The notes under the pieces: model-generated | What the model was told of the DNA's origin: nothing | The model's input: the letters and a program-made list of their open reading frames with translations, nothing else | Databases searched by the model: none | Assembly (NCBI RefSeq): GCF_014635845.1 | Contig: NZ_BMDP01000001.1 | Coordinates: 558,001 to 622,000, forward strand | Direction: 5' to 3' | DNA from: Oxalicibacterium solurbis | GTDB lineage: Bacteria > Pseudomonadota > Gammaproteobacteria > Burkholderiales > Burkholderiaceae_D | DNA: 64,000 bases | Made by a program: the position numbers and the translations under genes | Shown here: positions 8,897-18,340 of the stretch, one piece after another | How the letters are laid out: each line of letters opens with the position of its first letter | Numbering within the stretch: the stretch's first letter is position 1

Positions 8897-9451
8897 TCAG
8901 ACGCTCTTGGCGACGGACAGATTTTTCGCTGCGGACGAACCCGCGCCTACCTGGACGTCACCAGCCAGCTGGCCGCCTTCTTCGATTACCACGTTGCCGT
9001 AGCGGATCTTGCCCGAGACCTTGCCCGACGCGTAGATCACCAGTTTCTGACGCACCGTCAGGTCGCCGTCGAATTCGCCATGGATCTCGGCGATGTCGAT
9101 GCCGGCCGAACCCTTGAACGAACCGTTCTTGGCGATCTGGATCACGCGCGAATCCATCGTCGCCTCGACGAAACCCTCGACAACCAGCGTATCGCAATCG
9201 GTGATTTCGACGCCCTTCAATTTGATGTTGGGTCCGACGATCAGTTTGCTGCCTACTTCATTGGTGGTCGATGTCGATTGCTGCTGTGCATTATTCAGGC
9301 CGCCCGACGACAGGGACGACGGTTTGTTGAAACTGTTGGCGCCAGCCGAACCGCCTGACGAATTCAATGACGAAGATGCGTGGGAGGAACCGAGTGGAGG
9401 ATTGGGCGAATTGGCATCGCGCTTGCCAAAAAGCGTATCGGAACGAAGCAT
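8897..9451 (-). CDS. Bactofilin (polymer-forming cytoskeletal protein)
   Basis: 184-residue protein with a Ser/Asn-rich flexible N terminus (about 1-65), then a compact beta-helical bactofilin core (DUF583, about 70-165) rich in Gly/Val: SKLIVGPNIKLKGVEITDCD, then GSFKGSAGIDIAEIHGEFDGDL and KVSGKIRYGNVVIEEGGQL. Bactofilins form membrane-associated filaments without nucleotide and help localise cell-wall or motility factors. The ATG at 9449-9451 has AGGAG six bases upstream; a longer frame to 9547 lacks this. No M23 peptidase partner, common beside bactofilins, is adjacent. Confidence 0.9.
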   Translation of the reverse strand: MLRSDTLFGKRDANSPNPPLGSSHASSSLNSSGGSAGANSFNKPSSLSSGGLNNAQQQSTSTTNEVGSKLIVGPNIKLKGVEITDCDTLVVEGFVEATMDSRVIQIAKNGSFKGSAGIDIAEIHGEFDGDLTVRQKLVIYASGKVSGKIRYGNVVIEEGGQLAGDVQVGAGSSAAKNLSVAKSV

Positions 9452-9876
9452 GAAGTCTCCTGAGTGATGTCGATGTGTCGCAATGACGAGATAAAGCAGA
9501 TCGCGCGTGCCCTGCAAAATTGTGTCGGCCACGCAGAACCGCCACACCGGAAGACAGGATATGCACGCATCGATTTTTGCACCATGGAAATGCGATGCAG
9601 GCGTGATTTTCCAGAGGGAAAATCACGCGCAACGCAAACCTTCGCTTGGTGTAGCTAAGCATGCGAAAGTTCGCATTTGTTACATTTTTTGTAAAATTTG
9701 TTCTGCCTAAACTTTAAGCAAGACACAAACACATTTATGTAATCGTGCCGCCGGGAAAATTTTTATAGCTCGCAGCAGGAACGACTCGCACATCCCATGC
9801 TTGTGGCTTGACAAGCGATTACCGGCAGGTAATGCTGCGCGGGCATCAAAACAAGAATAATTCTCAGGGAGCTCGC
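9452..9876. promoter_or_regulatory. Divergent regulatory region with three inverted repeats
   Basis: This 425-base gap between the divergent bactofilin and DUF898 genes holds no credible gene. It contains a perfect 12-bp inverted repeat (GCGTGATTTTCC at 9601-9612, GGAAAATCACGC at 9617-9628, four-base spacer), a second perfect one (ATGCGAA 9661-9667, TTCGCAT 9670-9676), and an AT-rich TTACA/TGTAA pair (9680-9694). None is followed by a terminator-like T-run in the right place, which favours protein-binding sites. The stretch from 9680 to 9775 is markedly AT-rich and is the likely promoter zone. Confidence 0.55.
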
Positions 9877-10959
9877 ATGATCGAACCGTCCGCTTCTGCC
9901 GTACCCGCATCCCCCTTTTCCGACGAACCGCAGCGTTTCACGTTCAGCGGCACCGGCAGCGAATATTTCCGCATCTGGATCGTCAACCTGCTGCTGTCCG
10001 TCGTCACGCTGGGGATCTATTCCGCGTGGGCCAAGGTGCGCCGCACCCGCTATTTCTACGGCAGCACACAGGTCGCCGGCAGCAGCTTCGAATACCACGG
10101 CAATGCGGTCGCCATCCTGAAGGGGCGCATCGTCGCCTTCGTCCTGATCGTGCTCTACAACATCGCTTTCGAGATTTCCGATCTGGTCGGCCTGCTGACG
10201 ATCGCTGCATTGCTTGTCGTCGCACCGTGGCTGATCTGGCGCAGCCTGCAATTCAAGCTATACAACACCAGCTATCGCGGTATCCGTTTCGGCTTTCGCG
10301 GCGAAGCGAAGGGCATCTATACCGTCTTCCTGCTGTGGCCGGCGCTGGCGATGATCACGCTTTACCTGACCGCGCCCTTCGCGCACCAGCGCATCAAAAA
10401 ATACCAGCACGAGCAAAGTCGCTTCGGCGCCACGCATTTCTCGTTCGACGGCACGGTCGGCCGCTTCTACATCGCCTACCTGATCGTGTTCGCGATCTGG
10501 CTGGCGGGCATCGTGGCCATTTCCGTGACACTCGGCGGCGCGCTGTTCGCCGCGATCGCCGGCGGACTCGATCGCGAATCCGCGTCGGGCGCAGGCAGCG
10601 TCACCATCTTCACCTTCCTGCTGGCGCTGTATGCGTGGATGTTCATCCTCATCCCCATCTTCGCCACACTGATCCAGAATCTGATCTGGAACCACACCCA
10701 GCTCGGCCCGCATCGTTTCACCAGCGAAATGAAATGGCCGCGCATGGCATTCATCGCCGTCACCAACATCATCGGCATCATTTGCACACTCGGCCTGTTC
10801 CTGCCGTTTGCGACGATCCGTGCGATGAAATACCGTGTCGAATCGATGACGCTGTTGCCCGACGGCAGTCTCGACCATTTCATCGCCGCCGAACAGGAAC
10901 AGGTTTCCGCCACCGGCGAAGGCATGGCCGACCTGCTCGATTTCGACCTTTCGCTGTAA
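9877..10959 (+). CDS. DUF898 (YjgN-type) multispanning membrane protein
   Basis: 360-residue integral membrane protein of the YjgN/DUF898 family, function unknown. The conserved opening FTFSGTGSEYFRIWIVNLLLSVVTLGIYSAWAKVRR-type segment (about 15-55, quoted in part) is diagnostic, and a second copy-like segment FDGTVGRFYIAYLIV occurs near residue 190. About six to eight hydrophobic spans are visible. The ATG has AGGGAG five bases upstream. The next gene, an M48 protease, starts 13 bases later, and this pairing recurs in other proteobacteria, suggesting that the protease acts on or with this membrane protein. Confidence 0.88.
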   Translation: MIEPSASAVPASPFSDEPQRFTFSGTGSEYFRIWIVNLLLSVVTLGIYSAWAKVRRTRYFYGSTQVAGSSFEYHGNAVAILKGRIVAFVLIVLYNIAFEISDLVGLLTIAALLVVAPWLIWRSLQFKLYNTSYRGIRFGFRGEAKGIYTVFLLWPALAMITLYLTAPFAHQRIKKYQHEQSRFGATHFSFDGTVGRFYIAYLIVFAIWLAGIVAISVTLGGALFAAIAGGLDRESASGAGSVTIFTFLLALYAWMFILIPIFATLIQNLIWNHTQLGPHRFTSEMKWPRMAFIAVTNIIGIICTLGLFLPFATIRAMKYRVESMTLLPDGSLDHFIAAEQEQVSATGEGMADLLDFDLSL

Positions 10960-10972
10960 TGATGGGATACAC

Positions 10973-11971
10973 GTGACAACGGCAATCCCGGCGCTCTACT
11001 TCGACGGCAGGACGTCGCGTGCACATCACGTGACGCTGTCCGTCGAAAGCGGCATCGCAGTCATCGACGGCGATGCCCAGCGCAGCTGCCCGCTCGCGGA
11101 ATTGCACGTTTCCGAACGCGTGCATCATGGGCCGCGCAAGGTGACCTTCCCGGACGATGCCTATCTGGAAATCCGGGACACGCAAGCCTTTGACGCGTTG
11201 CTGGCCGCCACCGGCCATCGCGATTCCGCCGTCGTGCGCATGCAGCAAAGCTGGCGCGGTGCACTGGCAGCTTTCGCCGCCACGGCCATCGTGCTGGTCC
11301 TGGCCTATCTGTACGGCCTGCCGCTGGCAGCCGAAGCCATCGCCAAGGTGCTTCCGGCCAGCACCGAGCAGGCAATCAGCCGCGGCATGCTGAGTTTCCT
11401 CGATCGCCGGCTCCTGGCACCGAGCAAGCTGCCGCCGGCACGCCAGGCTGCCATCGTCGCGCATTTCAAATCGCTGGTCGCACCGCAGGCCGGCGCCCCG
11501 GATTACACGATCGTCTTCCGCAAAAGCCGCATCGGGCCGAATGCCTTCGCTCTGCCGTCCGGCGAAATCGTGCTGACCGATGAATTGATTGCATTAATGG
11601 ACAACGACGAACAGATCGCCGGCATCCTCGCACACGAACTGGGGCATCTGCACGAACGTCACCTGATGCGCCGCGTGGTGCAGAGTTCGGCCATCGGTGC
11701 TGCGGCTACCGCCATCTTCGGCGATGCATCGGCCATCGTCGCCAACATTCCGACGCTGCTGCTGGACATGAAATATTCGCGCGACGCAGAGCGCGAAGCG
11801 GACGACTACGCGATCGCGATGATGAAGAAGAACGGGATTCCGCTGACGCAACTGGTCGGCGGCTTCGAGAAACTCCAGAAAGCGGCCGGCAACGGCGACG
11901 AAATATCACCTTACCTGTCCTCGCATCCGCCGACCGATGAACGCATTGCGCATATCGAAAATGCGCGCTGA
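10973..11971 (+). CDS. M48 family metalloprotease
   Basis: 332-residue membrane-bound zinc protease. The M48 motif HELGH lies at 221-225, with the downstream glutamate/aspartate motif E273-x3-D277 in DAEREADDYA. One hydrophobic span is at about 96-115, and the N-terminal 90 residues form a small soluble domain (YFDGRTSRAHHV start) seen in relatives paired with DUF898. The start is GTG with only a weak upstream purine run. It is co-oriented and close to the DUF898 gene. Likely a membrane-anchored quality-control protease with the active site outside the bilayer; the substrate is unknown. Confidence 0.88.
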   Translation: MTTAIPALYFDGRTSRAHHVTLSVESGIAVIDGDAQRSCPLAELHVSERVHHGPRKVTFPDDAYLEIRDTQAFDALLAATGHRDSAVVRMQQSWRGALAAFAATAIVLVLAYLYGLPLAAEAIAKVLPASTEQAISRGMLSFLDRRLLAPSKLPPARQAAIVAHFKSLVAPQAGAPDYTIVFRKSRIGPNAFALPSGEIVLTDELIALMDNDEQIAGILAHELGHLHERHLMRRVVQSSAIGAAATAIFGDASAIVANIPTLLLDMKYSRDAEREADDYAIAMMKKNGIPLTQLVGGFEKLQKAAGNGDEISPYLSSHPPTDERIAHIENAR

Positions 11972-12017
11972 ACTATCTTGTATCGCTCATTCGCGCATGC
12001 ACAAAAAATCGCGACAT

Positions 12018-12049
12018 AAAAAAACGCTGCCCTTGGGCAGCGTTTTTTT
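12018..12049. terminator. Bidirectional terminator shared by M48 protease and efp
   Basis: AAAAAAACGCTGCCC (12018-12032) and GGGCAGCGTTTTTTT (12035-12049) are perfect 15-base arms with a two-base spacer, lying between the two convergent genes. Confidence 0.95.
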
Positions 12050-12066
12050 GTTGCGACCGATGATGC

Positions 12067-12642
12067 TTAGTCGCGTACCACTTTCTTGTATTCGTTGGTA
12101 CGCGTATCGATTTCGATGACGTCGCCCTGATCGACGAACAGCGGCACCTGGACGATGTGCTGCTTGCCTTCGATGGCGTTCTCGATCTTGGCTTCCTTCA
12201 GCACGTTGCCCGAAGTGTTGCCCTTGACGGCCGGTTCCGAATAGATGATCTGACGCGCGATGATGGTCGGCAGTTCGACCGAGATCGCCTTGCCGTCGTA
12301 GAACACGGCTTCGCATTCCATGCCGTCCTTCAGGTAGTTCAGCGCCTCGCCGAGGTTTTCCTCTTCGATTTCGTACTGGTTGTACTCTTCATCCATGAAG
12401 ACGTACAGCGGATCGGCGAAGTACGAGTAGGTGACCGGCTTCTTGTCGAGCACGACGACGTCGAACTTGTCGTCGCCGCGGAACACGTTTTCCAGCGGCG
12501 CGCTGGTCAGAAGATTCTTCATCTTCCACTTGTAGGTGAAACCGGTACGGCTGGAGCCGTTGACGTCGGAACGCAGCACGATAAACGGCTTGCCTTCCAC
12601 CATGATGATGTTGCCAACGCGGACTTCTTTTGCGAATTTCAT
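12067..12642 (-). CDS. efp: Elongation factor P, Arg32 (rhamnosylated) type
   Basis: 191-residue translation factor that relieves ribosomes stalled on polyproline. It has the three beta-barrel domains of the family: KOW-like start [17 protein letters not shown], middle domain with [24 protein letters not shown]-terminal OB fold ending [12 protein letters not shown]. The modified loop reads [18 protein letters not shown]. Counting from Met1, the tip residue is R32, not the lysine used by the EpmA/EpmB route. This matches the EF-P subclass rhamnosylated on arginine by EarP, whose gene lies immediately upstream on the same strand. The gap to earP is 117 bases and may hold a separate efp promoter. 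Confidence 0.97.
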   Translation of the reverse strand: MKFAKEVRVGNIIMVEGKPFIVLRSDVNGSSRTGFTYKWKMKNLLTSAPLENVFRGDDKFDVVVLDKKPVTYSYFADPLYVFMDEEYNQYEIEEENLGEALNYLKDGMECEAVFYDGKAISVELPTIIARQIIYSEPAVKGNTSGNVLKEAKIENAIEGKQHIVQVPLFVDQGDVIEIDTRTNEYKKVVRD

Positions 12643-12759
12643 AGAAAGTGATCGTAAAAATGGGGTTGCATGAAGATCATCTGCCGCTACATGGCCAGAT
12701 GACAGGCCTGCGACGGCGCCATCAGCCCGACGTCTGACCGGACGTAAATTAACCGCGCA

Positions 12760-13941
12760 TTATACCTTGTTTTTGCCCGGCTCCGAGCGTAGAACGTCGG
12801 CAAATTTCAACAGATTCGTCGCCAGATCGCCGTTTGCCAGCACCTGCTGCAGCCAGTCCGCCGACCGTTTCTCCAGTTTCGGCATCGCGTCTTGAAAATT
12901 CGACCACAGTCGCGACCAATCGGCCGGCTCGGCAGCGGCGCCGTTCCAGTGCAGCCACAATGCGGAAAGATCTTCGATACCCGCCACATAACGCTGCAGG
13001 AAAGCACGCAGCTTCTTGTGATGCAAGTTTTCGTCCTGCGGATAGATATGCCAGACGAACGGCCGGCCGGCCCATTGCGCACGGACGAAGGAATCCTCGC
13101 CACGCACGAAGTTCAAATCGCAGGCCCACAGCAGGCGATCGTAATCCTGCTGCGAAACGAAAGGCAGCACGCGCACAGTCAGCGCACCGCGCGTGCGTGA
13201 CGTCCCCGGTTTGCCGTCCATGCCGAGAAATTCATGCACCGCGTCCGTAGCCACACCTTCCGGCACCAGACAGGTGACTGGCGTATTGCCGTTTTGCCAC
13301 GCATCGAACAACGCCGCGACCGGCGCATGCGGATAGCAGAACAGCGAAATCTTCAGCGCATGCTCTTCCTGCGCCGTCACGCCGAATCGTGCAAGAAACG
13401 CCTGTATGGCGGCGGCATCCGACTGGAAACGACGGCGTTGTTCTTCCAAATGTGCTTCGTGCAACAGGCCGCCCGTCTTGTCCGTGAAGCCGGGGAAGAA
13501 GAAATGTTTGGTCAGCGGCAGGCGTGGATGCATGGACGGCAATTGATGGCAACCTTCGACCCATTCTTCCGCCGTCAGCCCTTCCAGGTTCAGCCAGACC
13601 GGACGCGGCGTACATTGCGCCATGACTTCGATATAGCCAGGCGGAATGTCACAGGCAAAGAATTCGATGACGATATCGGCCACGTCGTCCGGAGCGAACA
13701 CGTCCTGCTGGTCGCGCCAGTGACGCACCGCCACGCCAGCGACCTGCTGAACATCCGCCTCTGCCGCGATATCAGGACAGATCCGCCGGAAGCTGCGCAG
13801 ATCGTCCACCCACAGCGTGACGGCGATGCCATGCTCGGCATGCAACTGCCGTGCAAGACGCCAGCAAATGCCGATGTCGCCATAGTTGTCGACGACCTTG
13901 CAGAACAGCGCGAGCGACGTCGCCTTCTTTTCAACCACCAT
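12760..13941 (-). CDS. earP: EF-P arginine rhamnosyltransferase EarP
   Basis: 393-residue inverting GT-B glycosyltransferase (formerly DUF2331) that transfers rhamnose from dTDP-L-rhamnose to Arg32 of EF-P. The N-terminal motif VVDNYGDIGICWRLA contains the expected catalytic/structural aspartates D18 and D22. The C-terminal nucleotide-sugar site has FVRGEDSFVRAQWAG with E282, followed by PFVWHIYPQ. The signature LNLEGLTAEEWVEGCHQLPS is also present. The ATG overlaps the emrB stop by one base (TGATG), so translation is probably coupled to the efflux operon. dTDP-rhamnose synthesis genes are not in the window. Confidence 0.96.
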   Translation of the reverse strand: MVVEKKATSLALFCKVVDNYGDIGICWRLARQLHAEHGIAVTLWVDDLRSFRRICPDIAAEADVQQVAGVAVRHWRDQQDVFAPDDVADIVIEFFACDIPPGYIEVMAQCTPRPVWLNLEGLTAEEWVEGCHQLPSMHPRLPLTKHFFFPGFTDKTGGLLHEAHLEEQRRRFQSDAAAIQAFLARFGVTAQEEHALKISLFCYPHAPVAALFDAWQNGNTPVTCLVPEGVATDAVHEFLGMDGKPGTSRTRGALTVRVLPFVSQQDYDRLLWACDLNFVRGEDSFVRAQWAGRPFVWHIYPQDENLHHKKLRAFLQRYVAGIEDLSALWLHWNGAAAEPADWSRLWSNFQDAMPKLEKRSADWLQQVLANGDLATNLLKFADVLRSEPGKNKV

Positions 13942-15500
13942 CAGTGCGCGCCTCCCGCATCGACCGGCGCAGCCGACTTGCTCGGCTTGGTCAGCCAGAC
14001 AAAACCGATCAGCACCACGAACAGGATTCCAGAAATCCAGAATATATCGGTCGCACCCAATGTGCTGGCCTGCACCGTCATCGTTCGCTCCACCACAGCC
14101 CAGGCTTCCTGTTGCGACATGCCGCGCGCCATCAGGCCGTTGACTGCCTGCGTGAACGCAAGATTGTGCGCGCCCGTGTATTCGGCCAGTTGTGCATGGT
14201 GCAGGATCGAGCGGTCGTCCCACATCGTCGAGATGATCGAGGTACCCATGCCGCCGAACATGATGCGCACGAAGTTCGACAAACCCGCCGCTGCCGGAAT
14301 CTTCTCAGACGGCTGGCCGGACAGGATGATGGACGTCAGCGGAATGAAGAACATCGCCATCGCCGCACCCTGGATCACCGTCGGCACCATCAGCGTATAG
14401 AAATCGACGTTCTCGTTGAATTGCGCGCGCATGAAAAACACCACTGCGAAGATCAGGAAGGCCATTGTTGCGACGATGCGTGCATCGACCTTCGGCAGCA
14501 TCTTGCCGACGATGGGCGACATGATGATCGCGAGAACGCCGACTGGCGCCATCACCTTGCCTGCTTCGGTCGCCGTGTAGCCAAGCTGCGTCTGCAGCCA
14601 CAAGGGCAGGATCACGAGACTGCCGAAGAACAGGCCATAGCCGACCGAGATCGCCACCACGCCGCCGCTGAAATTGCGGCCGGCGAACAGCGACAGATCG
14701 ACCACCGGATGCTTCTCGCCCAGTTCCCAGATCACGAAGTAGATGAAGGCGACGACGGCGATCACCGCCAGCGCAATCACGATACCGGAGTTGAACCAGT
14801 CGAGTTCCTTGCCTTTATCGAGCATGACTTGCAGCGAACCGACCCATATCACCAGCAGGCCCAGGCCAACCTTATCGATTGGCAGCTTGACCGTCTTGCC
14901 TTCGCGATGCTTGTAGATCGACCACGTGGCCCAGGCCGCAAACAGGCCGATCGGGATGTTGATGTAAAAGATCCACGGCCACGTGTAATTGTCCGAGATC
15001 CAGCCACCAAGCAGCGGCCCGGCGACCGGCGCGACCAGCGTGGTCATCCCCCAGAACGCCAGCGCCATCCCGCTCTTGGCCGGCGGATAGCTGGCCAGCA
15101 GCAAAGCCTGCGACAGCGGGATCATCGGACCTGCAACCGCGCCCTGCAGCACGCGCGCAGCGATCAGGATGCCGATGCTGGGCGCCAGTCCGCACAATGC
15201 CGATGCAATGATGAACAGGATGATCGACGACACGAACAGCTTCACCGGGCCGAAACGCATCGTCAGCCAGCCGGTCAGCGGTACCGAGATCGCATTCGAC
15301 ACCGCAAACGATGTGATGACCCACGTACCCTGCTGCGGCGACACGCCGAGGTCGCCGGAAATTGCCGGGATCGACACGTTGGCGATCGACGAATCGAGCA
15401 CGTTCATGAACACTGCCAGCGACAGCGCCAGCGTGCCCAGTACCAGCGGCGTGCCGGAAAGCGGCGGCAAGCCGCCGGTTTTATTGGGTGTGGCGCTCAT
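13941..15500 (-). CDS. emrB: EmrB/QacA-family drug efflux MFS transporter (DHA2)
   Basis: 519-residue inner-membrane proton/drug antiporter with about 14 predicted spans. The DHA2 signature LDSSIANVSIPAI occurs in span 1, and motif A-like GWLTMRFGP follows. It starts two bases after the emrA stop. Together with the membrane-fusion protein and the outer-membrane factor it makes an EmrAB-TolC-like tripartite pump. Substrate range cannot be read from sequence. Expression is probably controlled by the MarR regulator at the head of the cassette. Confidence 0.94.
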   Translation of the reverse strand: MSATPNKTGGLPPLSGTPLVLGTLALSLAVFMNVLDSSIANVSIPAISGDLGVSPQQGTWVITSFAVSNAISVPLTGWLTMRFGPVKLFVSSIILFIIASALCGLAPSIGILIAARVLQGAVAGPMIPLSQALLLASYPPAKSGMALAFWGMTTLVAPVAGPLLGGWISDNYTWPWIFYINIPIGLFAAWATWSIYKHREGKTVKLPIDKVGLGLLVIWVGSLQVMLDKGKELDWFNSGIVIALAVIAVVAFIYFVIWELGEKHPVVDLSLFAGRNFSGGVVAISVGYGLFFGSLVILPLWLQTQLGYTATEAGKVMAPVGVLAIIMSPIVGKMLPKVDARIVATMAFLIFAVVFFMRAQFNENVDFYTLMVPTVIQGAAMAMFFIPLTSIILSGQPSEKIPAAAGLSNFVRIMFGGMGTSIISTMWDDRSILHHAQLAEYTGAHNLAFTQAVNGLMARGMSQQEAWAVVERTMTVQASTLGATDIFWISGILFVVLIGFVWLTKPSKSAAPVDAGGAH

Positions 15501-15502
15501 GG

Positions 15503-16795
15503 TCAGTGTGCGGCTTGATTGGTCTCGTTGGATTTTGCGGCAGGCGCAGGCTTGGCTGCATTCGTGGCGCTCGCGGCACTTGCACCCGCCTCGCCGTTTG
15601 CATTGGCGGCGATGATTTGCGCCACGCGCGCTTCGGCTTCCTTGCCGAGATTGTCGAACACGGCGGTTTCATATGCCGGCTCACTGCGCACCGGTTCGGT
15701 CGAAGTCAGCGACGTGCCTTCCGAATGCGAGACATCCACCGTCACCAGCATCGACAGGCCCACGCGCAACGGCTTGTCCTGCAACTCCTTCGGATCGAGC
15801 GCGATACGCACCGGGATGCGCTGCACGACCTTGATCCAGTTGCCGCTGGCATTCTGCGTCGGCAGCAACGCAAACGCCGCACCGGTGCCGGCCGACAGGC
15901 CGACCACCTTGCCGTGGTATTCCACCTTGCCGCCATAGACGTCGGATTCCAGCGTCACCGGCTGGCCGATACGCATCTTCGCCACCTGCACTTCCTTGAA
16001 GTTGGCATCGACCCACAGCGAATTCAGCGGCACGATCGCCAACAGCGGCGTACCGGGCGCTACACGCTGGCCGACCTGCACCGAACGCTTGGCGACATAG
16101 CCGGTGATCGGCGCCGGCAATGTGGTGCGCGCATAAGCCAGATAGGCAGCCTGCACCTGCGCTGCTGCGGCCTGGACATTTGGATGCTGGGCAACCGTCG
16201 TGTGATCGGTCAACGCCTGGTTCGATGCCAGTTGCTTGCGCGTGGCCTGCAGCGAGGATTCAGCAGCTTCCAGCGCGGCGCGCGCGTGCTCGAGTTCTTC
16301 CTTCGAAACAGCTCCGGTGCCGGCCAGTTGCTGGCGGCGCGTCAGGTCGGCACGCGCACGTTCGACTTCAGTGCTGCGCTGCGCGATGTTGGCGTTCAGC
16401 GTGGCATTGTCGACGAACAGCTTGCGCACTTCGCGCACGGTCTGTCCCAGTTGTGCCTCGGCCTGTTCCAGCGCCACCCTGGCATCGCTGCGATCCAGAT
16501 CGACCAGCGGCTTGCCCGCCTGCACCAGCTCGGTGTCGTCGGCATGAATCGCAACAACAGTGCCGCCGACCTGCGGCGTTACCTGCACGATGTTGCCGGC
16601 GACATACGCATCGTCGGTATCCTCGAAATGGCGCGCATAAAGGAACCACCATGCGCCGTAGGCAATTGCCAATAGCGCCAGCACAACCGTCACAATGATC
16701 AGCTGGCGGCGACGCTTGCCGTTTCCATTTTCGCTGCCGCTGCCATTTCCACTTTGGCTATCGACTTTTTGGGCTTCCTGATTGGTCGTATTCAT
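15503..16795 (-). CDS. emrA: EmrA-type membrane fusion (HlyD family) protein
   Basis: 430-residue periplasmic adaptor: cytoplasmic Ser/Gly/Asn-rich N terminus (1-30), one transmembrane span (about 32-52), lipoyl half-motif DDAYVAGNIVQVTPQVGGTV, a long coiled-coil hairpin (about 100-215), second lipoyl half, then beta-barrel domain. The C-terminal 40 residues are Ala-rich and low-complexity (GEAGASAASATNAAKPAPAA). It overlaps the outer-membrane factor gene by four bases and is followed by emrB, a typical order for MFS tripartite pumps. Confidence 0.93.
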   Translation of the reverse strand: MNTTNQEAQKVDSQSGNGSGSENGNGKRRRQLIIVTVVLALLAIAYGAWWFLYARHFEDTDDAYVAGNIVQVTPQVGGTVVAIHADDTELVQAGKPLVDLDRSDARVALEQAEAQLGQTVREVRKLFVDNATLNANIAQRSTEVERARADLTRRQQLAGTGAVSKEELEHARAALEAAESSLQATRKQLASNQALTDHTTVAQHPNVQAAAAQVQAAYLAYARTTLPAPITGYVAKRSVQVGQRVAPGTPLLAIVPLNSLWVDANFKEVQVAKMRIGQPVTLESDVYGGKVEYHGKVVGLSAGTGAAFALLPTQNASGNWIKVVQRIPVRIALDPKELQDKPLRVGLSMLVTVDVSHSEGTSLTSTEPVRSEPAYETAVFDNLGKEAEARVAQIIAANANGEAGASAASATNAAKPAPAAKSNETNQAAH

Positions 16796-18321
16796 GATGC
16801 ATTGCTCACTGAGGGAGAATCATTGTTCGAAGAAGAATTGTTGTCATGCGCGTCATGTATCAAGCCCTGCGCCTGTGAGTCGAAACCGCCGCCCAGCGCC
16901 TTGATCAGCGCGATGTGCATTTCGCTGCGGCGCGCCTGCGAATCGAGATCGATACGTTTCTGGAACAGGTAGAACAGCTGCGATTGCAGCACCGGCAGCA
17001 TGTTGGTGGTGCCGACGCGTTCGCGATCGCGCGCCAGTTGCAGCGTGTTGGCAGCGGCTTGCGTCGCCAGTTCCTGCTGACGACTCTGTGCAATTGCCGA
17101 CTGCAGCGATTTCACCTGATCCGCCACATCGTGCAGCGCTTCTGTCAGCGTCTGGTTGTAGGTCGCGACCTGCGCGTCGTAGGTCGCAACGCGTTGCTTC
17201 AAGCCGCCGCGCAAGCGCGTACTGTCGAGAATCGGCACGCTGATCGCAGGACCGATGCCGGCAACGCGGCTGCCGCTTTCCAGCAGGTTGTCGAGACCGA
17301 TTGCGGAAAAACCGGCGAAAGCCACCAGATTCACATTCGGATAAAAAGCCGTCTTGGCCGCATCGATATCGCCCTGCGCGGCCTCCACGCGCCAGCGCGC
17401 GGCAGTGATGTCGGGACGGCGGCCCAGCAACGTCAGCGGCAACTCGTCCGGCAACGCAATCGCCTCTTCCACCGGTAACGTCGGCCGTGGAATACGCAAG
17501 CCGCGATCCGGTCCCTGGCCCATCAACGCAGCCAGCTGATTGCGCGTCAGCACGATCGCTTCATCCAGTTGCGCCTGTGTGGCGCGCAGGCTGGCTATCA
17601 ATTGCTTGATCTGTTCTTCGTCGCTCTTCGCATCCAGTCCGGCGTCGTAGCGCAGGCGTGCCAGCTTCTGCAGTTTCTCGCCTACTTCCAGCTGCTGCTG
17701 GTTCAGATCACGCTGTTCGTATTGCTGCGCCAGTTGCACCCAGGCACGCGCCACCGCCGTCGAAATCACCAGACGTGCGTTGTACTGTTCGGCCTGCGCC
17801 GCCTTGTCCTGCGAAATGGCACTGCGGAACTCGGCAGCATGCCGCCCCCAGAAATCGAAGTCGTAGGAGAAATTCAGCGCAAGCTGGCTGTCGGTCTTGT
17901 ACGAACCGGCCAGCGGCGGCGGAATGATGCCGTTTTCGGTATAGCGCTGGTAAGTCGCATCGAAGGTCGCCGACCACACCGGATCGCCGTTGGCGCCAGC
18001 CACTTCTGCCGCCGCCTTGGCAGCCGCCACGCGCGCCTGCGCCACCTGCAGGCCCGGATTGCCCGCCAGCGCTTCATCGATCAGCGACTGCAGAGGCTCG
18101 CCGCCGAGCGCACGCGCCCACGATGCATCCGGCCATTGGCCATGTTGCCCCGGCAGCGATTCGGCCGCTGCATAGTTCGCCGGCTGCTGCAGTTGCGACG
18201 ACGGCGCAATACCGTCGAAGCTGGCGCAGGCCGTCAGCAGCACGGCAGCGCAACTGGCTGTCAGCAGGCCGCGGAAAGAACGGGCCGGGCCCGGCACTGG
18301 ATTGGATAAAGAATGGTTCAT
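16792..18321 (-). CDS. NodT-family outer-membrane efflux lipoprotein
   Basis: 509-residue TolC-like channel. The N terminus has a signal sequence and lipobox (AVLLTACASF), then the duplicated OEP domain with long helices (LQVAQARVAAAKAAAEVAGANG and equivalent in the second half) and the typical VEAAQGDIDAAKTAFYPNVNL segment (quoted in short pieces). The C terminus carries an odd Ser/Asn/His-rich tail (HDNNSSSNNDSPS). First structural gene of the efflux cassette, 19 bases after the marR stop. Confidence 0.92.
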   Translation of the reverse strand: MNHSLSNPVPGPARSFRGLLTASCAAVLLTACASFDGIAPSSQLQQPANYAAAESLPGQHGQWPDASWARALGGEPLQSLIDEALAGNPGLQVAQARVAAAKAAAEVAGANGDPVWSATFDATYQRYTENGIIPPPLAGSYKTDSQLALNFSYDFDFWGRHAAEFRSAISQDKAAQAEQYNARLVISTAVARAWVQLAQQYEQRDLNQQQLEVGEKLQKLARLRYDAGLDAKSDEEQIKQLIASLRATQAQLDEAIVLTRNQLAALMGQGPDRGLRIPRPTLPVEEAIALPDELPLTLLGRRPDITAARWRVEAAQGDIDAAKTAFYPNVNLVAFAGFSAIGLDNLLESGSRVAGIGPAISVPILDSTRLRGGLKQRVATYDAQVATYNQTLTEALHDVADQVKSLQSAIAQSRQQELATQAAANTLQLARDRERVGTTNMLPVLQSQLFYLFQKRIDLDSQARRSEMHIALIKALGGGFDSQAQGLIHDAHDNNSSSNNDSPSVSNAS

Positions 18322-18340
18322 CTTGCGTTCCCGCCTGTGA

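Noticed and set aside
9464-9658. 64-codon open frame in the bactofilin upstream gap
   Set aside because: Cys/Arg-rich random-looking translation, no ribosome-binding site, and it crosses the perfect inverted repeat at 9601-9628.
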